NCBI GenBank assembly: GCA_000444245.1
Contig: ATSW01009841.1
Coordinates: forward strand, 1-24,434
Direction of reading: 5' to 3'
DNA from: Botryllus schlosseri
Taxonomy: Eukaryota > Chordata > Ascidiacea > Stolidobranchia > Styelidae
Length of the DNA stretch: 24,434 nucleotides
Each line of letters starts with the position of its first letter. Position 1 is the stretch's first letter. Under the pieces are notes generated by a model that did not search any database, was not told the DNA's origin, and saw only the letters and a list, made by a program, of their open reading frames with translations. The translations under genes were made by a program, and so were the position numbers. Positions 11,601-16,432 of this stretch are shown here, in pieces.

Positions 11601-14600
11601 GTTCGGCGGCATCGGACTCGCTTCGCAATCTGAATCGAATTGCCTTGATATGAAAAGATCTGGACAAACTATACCGACCTAGTTGGCGATCAACTAAGTA
11701 TTTATTTTGTCAGTAGTTGTAGTTCTTGTTGCGGCTTTTAAAAATAGGCGCCTGACACGTGTCGTCGTTTGGCGTGAATGTTAATACCTGTGTTCTGTTG
11801 TGTGATGTTTTTGCAGCTATTGTTAGCTCAGAGTTACCACTCAATTGGTGCAATCAGCGGGGTGGGTTTTGCGGGAGTCGAAACCCCTTTCATTTCAAAC
11901 GTGTACGGATGTTCATGTATTATATGTTATGTACAATGAATGAGTTGCTTCGGGATTGTATCTATAGTTTTCAGTTAGCTGGGGATTTTTAAAGGTCGTT
12001 AGTTTTAGTTCTAGTAGCGTATTTTGAAAAGCGAGTATAGTTCCAGTTGCGAGCTTTTAAAATTGAGCAGTTGTATTTCTAGTTGCGCATTTTGAAAATC
12101 AAGTTTGTACAAGTGTGACTCTCGAGCCATGTTTCTCGATTGGATTACCAAAAAACGGCGGGTCCTTTCGTCTCTGATGTCTTCGTGAAGTCATCGACGT
12201 CGCTTCGCCTAAAAGGAACGGAAATGACGCGTGATAGCTTTGCTTGAAAACAATTAATGTCACTCACTCGTGATCGGTCGCCTTTTCATGATCTCGGAAT
12301 TTTCATTTTGGCAGGAGGTTAACTGCGAAATATCAAGTCGAGATCACGGTCAAAATATATAACACAATATGTAAAAATATAATTATAATAGGCTAATATA
12401 ATATCAAAAATATAATATTACCTTCGCCCTCTTGCTTCCGGGTTGTTCCGACGTACCATTGGGGGTTTGTTGGAGCTGAAAATGCGATCAATTGTGTCTT
12501 ACATTTGGTTATCATCATGTTAGCGGTCGGCGGCGGTTAAAGTTTTGACAAAAGGTTCTGGAAATCCCTCCCTGATGATATCAGAATCGTTCGGATACTA
12601 CCTTACCGTCATGGTCCCGACTTTTCATTTGAAGTAGTTTTGAAGCCTCGGAAATTGATATTTCTATTAGTAGCTTATTAATAGCCTTCACATCCAGTTG
12701 AGTCACAACTATGACTACTATTACCGTCTCTACCCGATGCACTCCATTCTAAAACTAATTAACTTGTTAGAACTCCGATAGTAATTCGAATGCGGCATGT
12801 TGTGGATTATCGTATCGAGATAAAATCATTAAATCGTCATGCAGAACAATTTGGAGTGAAATAAAATTTTAGTTACCAGTACAAATAAAGCTATTCCCGA
12901 GCGCAACATCGTATGTTGATATACAATTCAGTATAATATATTCATGTTGCAATACCCGATTGTTCTCGGCTGACACTTGTCTATGAGCTATAATATAGTC
13001 AGGAAATTGAGAAGAAAATGGTTTATCATCAATCGTAGATAGGCCGCAAAGTCGTACTCAGCCTATAGATAAACCTCCAATACTTATTAGGTAGGAATTC
13101 AGAGTCGACCGCGGTCGGACCCGAACCCGCATCCCATCGGGCGTCGCAGCCGCGGACTAACACTGCGCTATCTCGCCAGCGCCTCTTCAGAGGGTGAATA
13201 TAATGACATAGCAGTGGCCATTATCAAGTGATTAGGAAGCGCAATGACAGTTTACTTATATATGTTGATTGGACGTCTACTCCTCAGCTTAATTGGTTTG
13301 CTGCCGGTGCCTTGTTAGTTGGGTTGTGCTGTGGTCGCTATAGATGTAGACTTTTGTTTCCAATGCATATAGTTTCGTCTCCCTAATTGCAGGCGACCAC
13401 TACCTGTATTTCAGAACCTAGTTTCACCACCTACTTTAATTTGTTATATTATAGACATTCATTTGTTAGGCCGTTCATTTGGATACACATATCGCAAACT
13501 TCATCAGCGGATCACTGTTTATTAAGATTGTGGAAGTTCAGTTCAATTTTAAAAGTGGCCATATATTAACTCGCTTTGCTGGGAGCAGTATCTGGTTTTC
13601 CTGTAAATGCTATACGTACGAGACATGCATAGTGCGAAGCGAGTAAAGCTTGCTGTACACTGTACAGACATTTGATATTTCCTTGCTGATGAGATTGAGC
13701 TCTGATTTGATAGGAACTAAATAACTAATTAGAATTGTAATCAAATTTGGAAAAACACAGGCATATATTAGTTGCAATACTAGTCAATAGTCATCATACA
13801 TCACAAATGTTTGTTTTTTTCATTCCGCCAGTTGAACTATGTCTGCTGAGCGGCCGTGAACTGTTCGACATAACATGTATAGCAGGGGTCACCAACACGC
13901 GGGCCGCATGCGGCCCGCGAGGTCATATTTTGCGGCCCGCAGCCTGATTTGAAGAAATTTTGGAAGAACGCTCAGTAAACCATTTCGAAATGCCGAAATT
14001 GATTTCAGTTTAAACATATTGTTGTTGTTGTTCAAAGTACGCCATTCTANTGTGCCCAATATCACTTTTCCTTCGGTTCGGCGTGGTAATATCATTCTAT
14101 GGAGGAATANAAATTATGCGGNCGTCGACACTCAATTCAATTAGGATNTGTTGGCGGCTGTCNATATTATGTAAATTGAATTACCGTAACNAATTGACTC
14201 CATATTTAATGAAAGGTTTGAATTATTTTTGAAATTTTCTTCGCACTACGCGCGCTTCAATGCGAGCTGATTTTGGATTTTAATACAGCAGTGTCCTTTG
14301 TAATCTGANTCCCACAATACAGATGCGAACAGCAGAGAAAAATGATACGCCCCATAAAGAAATACCAATTCTTAATCGTGTTCTCCTCATCCCGAATTAT
14401 TTTTTTCCTGGTAGGGCTGCGTTTGGACGAATCCAATATATTTCCACTATAACGACAATTATAATGGGAGGTCAAGAAATAACTTCATGCAACATTGGGG
14501 ACTAATGAGGATTGGCCCACCCAAAGATGCACCACAGCATTAATAACTTCTACAAGTTTTTGAAGATACCCCCTGCATAAACTCTACCGGTGAATCTGGT

Positions 14601-15823
14601 CACATGGGCCGAGAAAGGATGAATATATGATAGTAATATGTGAAACTATACTAATATTAAATGACNAAATTCACTCATGAACATGAAAANNTTTTCGCGC
14701 TTNGCGCGACTGCAGTACGAATCCCTGTAGCTCTTCACAACATGACTATATTTACGATCTCGGTGCCCATAGTAAGCCAGTATGAGTAAATAGATTTGTC
14801 CGGAGTGTATACCAGCAATGGACATGGGNAGTTTANCGTGGATATTTGGCACCAGTTTGTTTATTACCACTATGCACCGGAATGCGGCCGCGGGCTACAT
14901 TAGTAATCGAAATGCGGCCGTGAATAGCAGAAAGGTTGGTCACCCCTGTTTTAGTTGCTACATCATCATCATCATCATCATTGGTTTATTAGCAATTTTA
15001 TCAGTTCAATACACCACAAAAATGCGATACAATGAAAGAAAGGAAGATGTCGAAGCGACTAGGTTGTCTATGGAATCTGACACCCACCTTGGCCTAGGCG
15101 ATGTAAAGAGGAGGCATGCACACTGAATGAAGGTAAAGAAGATAGTATAGAAAAAGAATGCGACAAGAAATAGGGCGGCATGTCATGGGAAGCGAGATCG
15201 ATAGGTCAGTCGTGGTCCGGTAATCTTGAGGATGGACTGTACAGAGTGTTGTCGGGTATCGTGCGCAGCTCATAGTTCAAAATGTAATGAAATTGATGAG
15301 CATGATATTTTTTGTTGTATTTGTGTTTGATCAACAAAATATTATTCATTTTGTGGTTACTATGCCCATCGCCCATGTATTAAGAGAGCACATCATTGTA
15401 CTTACGTAGAGCTATCATACGCTGCGTTGGCTATGTTGATCTCGATATTGAAGTCATGCGGCCCGCGGCCTACAAGAATTTTGAAAAGTGGCCCGCGACC
15501 CATTTTGAGTTGGTGACCCCTGATGTATAGAGTATAGACGCACTCACCAATTTCTTCTCTACATGCCTCTGTTGCCGTTGGAAGAAGTCCGTTCCTAAGC
15601 CGTTTGCTATCCTGGAACTCGCAGAACTCACGCGTGGTTGGAAAGTAAACTCATTCGACTCTGAACTCCCGACCGCCTGTTACAGGCAGTTGCTTGTAAG
15701 CCACAAATCATTCGTGATTACGTAAAAGCGACTCACGTTCACCGGGATGTCTTCCGCCACCGATTCTAGACCGCTCACGTCCGGCATCGCGCAGAAGAAG
15801 CTACGCCTAACCCAAGTTTGATT
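1736..15823 (-). CDS. TTLL3: Tubulin glycylase, TTLL3/TTLL8-like (20 coding exons, whole gene model)
   Basis: TTLL3/8 enzymes attach glycine to glutamate side chains of tubulin tails and act on cilia and axonemes (family knowledge). Exons in coding order: 15823-15737, 15676-15548, 12475-12422, 12322-12268, 12208-12149, 11629-11466, 11267-11105, 11050-10962, 10202-10077, 9843-9729, 9143-9045, 8546-8381, 7669-7521, 6927-6684, 6549-6433, 6104-6003, 5218-5067, 4596-4490, 3296-2893, 2648-1736. All borders are GT-AG and phases join throughout, giving 1164 residues. Diagnostic motifs are [13 protein letters not shown] (474-486), [11 protein letters not shown] (513-523), KFDIRQW (528-534) and FELYGADF...[12 protein letters not shown] (644-670). 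E663 and N665 are the expected metal and nucleotide ligands. The model is longer than vertebrate TTLL3 because of extended ends. TTLL3 and TTLL8 cannot be told apart here. The first exon is not identified. Confidence 0.93.
2646..2650 (-). promoter_or_regulatory. NAGNAG tandem splice acceptor of the last exon
   Basis: The minus strand reads ctctacagcag|gtc. Either AG can be used. The upstream AG gives Asn-Ser-Arg at the junction and the downstream AG gives Asn-Arg; both keep the frame. Such sites often yield both isoforms (established knowledge). Confidence 0.6.
2735..2820 (-). repeat. Fragment of dispersed repeat X
   Basis: The minus strand reads ...ccaaggtcggtgtc...ttgtatcgcaatcttgtagtg, matching the 3' half of the X copies at 14957-15241 and 18198-18600. 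It lies in the last TTLL3 intron. Confidence 0.55.
2893..3296 (-). CDS. TTLL3: TTLL3 exon 19, basic Pro/Ser/Arg-rich tail
   Basis: 134 codons. It opens with the last conserved element, [11 protein letters not shown] (vertebrate LVEGFTIKKP). The rest is rich in Pro, Ser, Arg, Gln and Thr (for example [15 protein letters not shown]) and looks disordered and basic. Such tails could contact microtubules, but that is inference. Donor CAG|GTGAGG. Confidence 0.92.
3297..4489. other. TTLL3 intron 18 (1193 bp)
   Basis: No gene is seen. It contains a fragment of repeat Y at about 4065-4130. The rest shows no repeat I could match within the window. Confidence 0.7.
4065..4130 (+). repeat. Dispersed repeat Y, copy 1 (fragment)
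   Basis: cagaatttcaatatacaat is identical to the start of the copy at 18665, followed by a diverged aatg/gaaataaacc block. Confidence 0.5.
4490..4596 (-). CDS. TTLL3: TTLL3 exon 18, end of the TTL domain
   Basis: Residues 692-726. [20 protein letters not shown], then [15 protein letters not shown], matches VIDR..DRNCDTGAFELIYKQP..EVPQYVGI. Phase 2 in, phase 0 out, acceptor ctttcag, donor CAG|GTAATC. Confidence 0.97.
4720..5035 (+). repeat. Diverged copy of the hAT family seen at 20188-20682
   Basis: Blocks in the same order as 20320-20600: acgagaattata, tcgcagca, tagtacaaagct-like, ggaaatgaca, tcagcccacagca, aagtgcaa, ttctttgtgg, and a trailing actcga. Termini and target duplication are no longer clear, so it is older than the 20188 copy. 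It lies in intron 17. Confidence 0.7.
5067..5218 (-). CDS. TTLL3: TTLL3 exon 17, metal-binding end of the active site
   Basis: Residues 641-690. [27 protein letters not shown], then [18 protein letters not shown]663 and N665 sit where ATP-grasp enzymes bind Mg-ATP. The match to SFELYGADF...PWLIEINASPTM..STAVTARLCAGVQADTL of vertebrate TTLL3 is very close. Donor AAAG|GTGAAG. Confidence 0.98.
5457..5896. mobile_element. Inverted-repeat element (MITE-like), about 440 bp
   Basis: Starts GGGTTGCATTTAAAAC and ends with its exact reverse complement; weaker inverted similarity continues about 90 bp inward (tgtttaaaac, aaggcc). No transposase is seen and no clear target duplication. It lies in intron 16. 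Confidence 0.7.
6003..6104 (-). CDS. TTLL3: TTLL3 exon 16
   Basis: Residues 607-639. It reads [20 protein letters not shown] then [14 protein letters not shown], the IIVPGM...I..AL..SQDTV.CRK segment of TTLL3. Two AGs lie 7 bp apart at the 5' border. Only the outer one (after ttcatc) keeps phase and gives the same spacing from HLQ to PGM as vertebrate TTLL3. Confidence 0.95.
6185..6350 (+). repeat. Dispersed repeat Z, copy 1
   Basis: Shares acagttctcctg.agcat, aaaaccaga and catttcacaattagatt with the reverse strand of 10640-10890. It lies in intron 15. Family type is unknown. Confidence 0.6.
6433..6549 (-). CDS. TTLL3: TTLL3 exon 15
   Basis: Residues 568-605. [13 protein letters not shown], then [20 protein letters not shown], matches SVHLCNNSIQKHL..HPLLPPDNMWSSQRFQAHLQ. 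Acceptor gtttttag, donor TTGCA|GTGAGT; the split codon becomes CAA with the next exon. Confidence 0.97.
6684..6927 (-). CDS. TTLL3: TTLL3 exon 14, ATP-grasp core
   Basis: 80 full codons, residues 487-566. It holds [20 protein letters not shown] then [14 protein letters not shown], and [16 protein letters not shown]. These are the hallmark segments of the TTLL3/8 core, nearly identical to vertebrate TTLL3. Acceptor atttcag, donor AACC|GTGAGT. Confidence 0.97.
6928..7520. other. TTLL3 intron 13 (593 bp)
   Basis: I see no gene and no repeat shared with the rest of the window, only a short hairpin near 7459. Confidence 0.6.
7521..7669 (-). CDS. TTLL3: TTLL3 exon 13, first ATP-grasp motif
   Basis: Residues 437-485. 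It runs from [21 protein letters not shown] to [14 protein letters not shown]. The last part is the strongly conserved WIVKP(G/A)..SRGRG nucleotide-binding segment of TTL proteins, split by the intron after Arg. Acceptor attctttag, donor AGAG|GTTAGC. Confidence 0.97.
7755..8330. mobile_element. Palindromic (foldback) element, about 576 bp
   Basis: The arms at about 7755-8014 and 8098-8330 are imperfect reverse complements over more than 230 bp, with about 83 bp between. The ends are TAGGGTTGT and ACAACCCTA. Shared blocks include tactgtcaa.cccatga, gttgtcg.caataac and actagcagat. If the outer TA pairs are the target, the termini are GGGTTGT flanked by TA, as for Tc1/mariner-type MITEs; an 8-bp duplication is not seen. 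No coding capacity. Confidence 0.75.
8381..8546 (-). CDS. TTLL3: TTLL3 exon 12
   Basis: Residues 382-435. [18 protein letters not shown]..., then DDID, then [17 protein letters not shown], aligns with SPEFVDEALCACEEYL..MDID..TPEGWSLFLQRYYQVV. The acceptor cttcag precedes AG|TCG, and the phase selects the outer AG. Donor CCCA|GTAAGT. Confidence 0.95.
8547..9044. other. TTLL3 intron 11, rich in GACTCGA motifs
   Basis: Several gactcga/tcgagtc motifs occur at 8609-8680 and 8930-8975. They recall the ends of the 20188 hAT family, so this may be a decayed relative. No gene. Confidence 0.4.
9045..9143 (-). CDS. TTLL3: TTLL3 exon 11
   Basis: Residues 349-380. [19 protein letters not shown] corresponds to the EDFWLTAARNVLKLVV segment of TTLL3. 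Conservation is modest, so the exon was placed by phase: it joins G of exon 10 and AG of exon 12 exactly. Acceptor cgttgcag, donor AACG|GTGAGT. Confidence 0.85.
9400..9615 (+). repeat. Dispersed repeat Z, copy 2
   Basis: Blocks atatcaaatcagag, attctttcacaagaatgaaaaatgt-like, gcaagctt and gaattagatta are shared with 6185-6350 and, reversed, with 10640-10890 and 13600-13745. It lies in intron 10. Confidence 0.5.
9729..9843 (-). CDS. TTLL3: TTLL3 exon 10
   Basis: Residues 310-347. [13 protein letters not shown] and [18 protein letters not shown] align with VGLCLNLRNLPWF..SFFPRCY.LG.ED.K.AFI of TTLL3. Acceptor cctcgcag, donor ATTG|GTGAGA. Confidence 0.95.
9990..10040 (+). repeat. Minisatellite, 17 bp x 3
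   Basis: Three adjacent copies of tggtaaattgcattaga, the last ending in gt instead of ga. It lies in intron 9, just 36 bp from exon 9. Confidence 0.9.
10077..10202 (-). CDS. TTLL3: TTLL3 exon 9, start of the TTL fold
   Basis: 42 codons, phase 0 to phase 0, residues 268-309. [16 protein letters not shown] and [16 protein letters not shown] match fish TTLL3 ([33 protein letters not shown], from memory). Acceptor aatcgcag, donor AAG|GTAACG. Confidence 0.95.
10640..10890 (-). repeat. Dispersed repeat Z, copy 3
   Basis: Reverse complement shares tacagttctcctg, aaaaaccaga, catttcacaattagattt and gtgtcaaatcagagctga with the other Z copies. It lies in intron 8. Confidence 0.6.
10962..11050 (-). CDS. 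TTLL3: TTLL3 exon 8, acidic linker
   Basis: Separated from exon 7 by a 54-bp intron. It completes the acidic linker ([14 protein letters not shown]) and ends at phase 0 on ATG|GTAAGG. The intron length is a multiple of three but carries an in-frame TGA, so retention would truncate the protein. Confidence 0.92.
11051..11104 (-). other. 54-bp intron inside the acidic linker
   Basis: GTAAGG...ctacag. It is the shortest intron of the model and splits an Asp codon. It carries an in-frame TGA if retained. Confidence 0.88.
11105..11267 (-). CDS. TTLL3: TTLL3 exon 7, conserved N-terminal motif and acidic run
   Basis: Opens with [21 protein letters not shown] then GWVEKEF, a close match to the TTLL3 motif KKIFTIQG.YPVIR...RGWVEK. 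An acidic run with about ten Asp follows ([11 protein letters not shown]), as in vertebrate TTLL3. The exon ends inside the acidic run with one base of an Asp codon, donor GCCG|GTAAGG. Confidence 0.95.
11403..11431 (+). repeat. Imperfect (CT)n microsatellite
   Basis: ctctctctctctactctctctctc within the TTLL3 intron between exons 6 and 7. Confidence 0.85.
11466..11629 (-). CDS. TTLL3: TTLL3 exon 6, start of the conserved N-terminal region
   Basis: 54 full codons, residues about 130-183. The end, [16 protein letters not shown], matches the conserved start of vertebrate TTLL3 (MNRLRNAK..VERAVK). The preceding part is Ser/Arg-rich and not conserved. Three in-frame ATGs (MPPN, MTSS, MDRL) could serve as starts if a downstream promoter is used. 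Donor is AAG|GTTCGC. Confidence 0.88.
11996..12112 (+). repeat. Degenerate tandem repeat, period about 32-36 bp
   Basis: Three units of the form agttctagttgcg-attttgaaaa-ygag begin at about 12007, 12039 and 12075; a similar unit occurs alone at about 11713. It lies in intron 5 of the model. Confidence 0.55.
12149..12208 (-). CDS. TTLL3: TTLL3 exon 5, basic N-terminal region
   Basis: Two bases, 19 codons and one base. It encodes a basic stretch, [16 protein letters not shown]. Acceptor is ccttttag and donor TTTTTTG|GTAATC. The trailing G joins AT of the next exon to make GAT (Asp). Confidence 0.7.
12268..12322 (-). CDS. TTLL3: TTLL3 exon 4, N-terminal region
   Basis: 18 codons plus one base ([18 protein letters not shown]), acceptor tttcgcag, donor CACGA|GTGAGTG. 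The split serine codon is completed by the next exon. The sequence is polar and not conserved with vertebrate TTLL3. The intron to exon 5 is only 59 bp. Confidence 0.7.
12422..12475 (-). CDS. TTLL3: TTLL3 exon 3, N-terminal region
   Basis: 18 codons ([18 protein letters not shown]), phase 0 at both ends, acceptor attttcag and donor AAG|GTAATA. It is polar and probably disordered, with no recognised domain. It is supported by good splice sites and an uninterrupted phase chain to the conserved exons. Confidence 0.7.
12607..12612 (-). CDS. Possible alternative first coding exon (ATG ACG, then donor)
   Basis: The minus strand reads GGGACCATGACG directly before a donor GTAAGG. The ATG has A at -3, a favourable initiation context. 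An in-frame TGA lies four codons upstream, so this ATG would be the first codon of its frame. ATG ACG ends at phase 0 and joins the phase-0 exon at 12475-12422, giving a 1094-residue protein without the 15.5-15.8 kb exons. This could be an alternative promoter or a chance match. Confidence 0.35.
12905..13050 (+). repeat. Dispersed repeat Y, copy 2
   Basis: Shares atatacaattcagtataata-like, atattcatgttg, ttctcggctgacact and catcaatcgtag with 18665-18790, and its left part with 4065-4130. It lies in the 3.07-kb intron. Class unknown. Confidence 0.6.
13096..13188 (-). repeat. tRNA-derived SINE, head region (copy A)
   Basis: On the minus strand an A box (tagcgcagtgtt, 13159-13170) and a good B box (ggttcgggtcc, 13117-13127) are spaced as in tRNA genes. 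The head resembles the copy at 23197. No acceptor stem pairs, so this is a SINE and not a functional tRNA. The body seems truncated where repeat Y begins. Confidence 0.7.
13600..13745 (-). repeat. Dispersed repeat Z, copy 4
   Basis: Shares caagctt(t)a, cagacatttg, cctatcaaatcagagctca on the reverse strand with the other Z copies. Confidence 0.5.
14940..14954 (-). mobile_element. Internal hAT-type terminus
   Basis: Minus strand reads CAGGGGTGACCAACC with subterminal gcggccgc repeats (14880-14925). The partner end and target duplication were not found, so this is a truncated second element within the outer one. Confidence 0.55.
14957..15241 (-). repeat. Repeat X, young copy, SINE-like
   Basis: The minus strand reads from tacagtccatcctcaag to a (gat)n tail of about 8 units at the 3' end. 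It is near-identical to 24258-24434 over the shared part (few mismatches), so both are recent. A short body with a simple-repeat 3' tail suggests a SINE or other retroposed element. No A/B boxes are found in it. Confidence 0.7.
15548..15676 (-). CDS. TTLL3: Exon 2 of model, N-terminal extension
   Basis: 43 codons, phase 0 at both ends, with acceptor gtaacag and strong donor TTG|GTGAGT. It encodes a Ser-rich stretch followed by a charged end, [13 protein letters not shown]. Phase allows joining to the exon at 12475-12422 across a 3.07-kb intron that carries a complete hAT element and a SINE. Membership in the TTLL gene is inferred from strand, phase and order, not from homology. Confidence 0.55.
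15737..15823 (-). CDS. TTLL3: Exon 1 of model, N-terminal extension (5' partial)
   Basis: 29 codons, phase 0 to phase 0, from [10 protein letters not shown] to AEDIPVN. The acceptor follows a pyrimidine tract ending ttttcag; the donor is AAC|GTGAGT. The frame has no ATG upstream before a stop, so a further 5' exon is expected, probably beyond the repeats to the right or outside the window. No known domain is recognised. It could instead belong to a separate gene lying upstream of TTLL3. Confidence 0.55.
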
Positions 15824-15990
15824 CTGAAAAAGCAGCCGGCATATAGAAATGCCATCGAGTATGCGACTCGCCACTTCAACTCAGCGCTCCGCGAGTTGAT
15901 ATGACGACCGAGCCTCAGATTCAATGTTTATTCGGCGATGACGTACGACACACGCCCGACACATGCCCATTACAGTACACGCATAGTCCA
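15824..15990. other. Intergenic or upstream intron sequence
   Basis: Lies 5' of the outermost resolved TTLL3 exon. The exon frame closes at a TGA just upstream, so no start codon is present. No repeat matched. Confidence 0.5.
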
Positions 15991-16365
15991 TTTATCATAT
16001 GTTCGGCACAACTACTGTATAGAACGCATCGTTCTATAAAGTATAGATGACCACAGCCGTGGAATTATTTGGCCTGCGATTCTACTGAATAATCACTACC
16101 AAAAGCTCAAGATTGCCGCGACTCGATCTGATATAGCGACCTTGCCTCACCTCACATGCCACATTCATTTTCATCGCTTGCATTTTTATGCAGTATTGGT
16201 ATACTTTTCATTCAGTATGCCGTGCATGCTCTCTGCTTTACATCGCCTAGGCCCAGATGGGTATCTTACATCAAAAACTACACCAAGTCGATTCGACACC
16301 TTCCTATCTTTTCATTATTTCAGTGTATTGTGGGGTTTTGAAAGGATAGAGTTATTGCGGTCACA
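15990..16365 (+). repeat. Repeat X copy
   Basis: Shares tcatatg, aacgcatcgttctat, ctgatatagcgacct, acatgccacattcattttc, ttcattcagt and catcgcctaggcc..atgggtatct with the other X copies. Diverged; it extends further 5' than the young subfamily. Confidence 0.7.
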
Positions 16366-16432
16366 GTCCTACAAATTTCAACGACTACTTCACCTCGGAA
16401 TCAGAAGCGCAAAACTACTACACACGCGCGTC

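Larger units (their letters stand above)
13883..15522. mobile_element. hAT element, complete ends, inside a TTLL3 intron
   Basis: Termini CAGGGGTCACCAAC and its reverse complement are flanked by a perfect 8-bp duplication ATGTATAG (13875-13882 and 15523-15530), the hAT signature. GC-rich subterminal ggcccgcg motifs occur at both ends. Its right part matches 22410-22660 in reverse, so both are one family. A copy of X sits inside (14957-15241), and a second hAT-type end (ggttggtcacccctg) lies at 14940-14954. No transposase frame is seen, so it is non-autonomous. At least a dozen single Ns fall within it. Confidence 0.92.

Noticed and set aside
13096-13188. Functional tRNA gene
   Set aside because: A and B boxes are present, but I find no pairing acceptor stem or normal anticodon arm. 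The head recurs in a longer SINE at 23197.
14962-14985. (CAT)n microsatellite as an independent feature
   Set aside because: It is the 3' tail of the X copy at 14957-15241 read on the other strand.
12607-15823. ARPC4-TTLL3 read-through arrangement as known in human
   Set aside because: The upstream exons show no similarity to ARPC4.
15680-15874. Reading exon 1 as a start from a GTG at 15872-15874
   Set aside because: GTG is not a usual metazoan start, and a clean acceptor lies at 15824-15825 between it and the open part.
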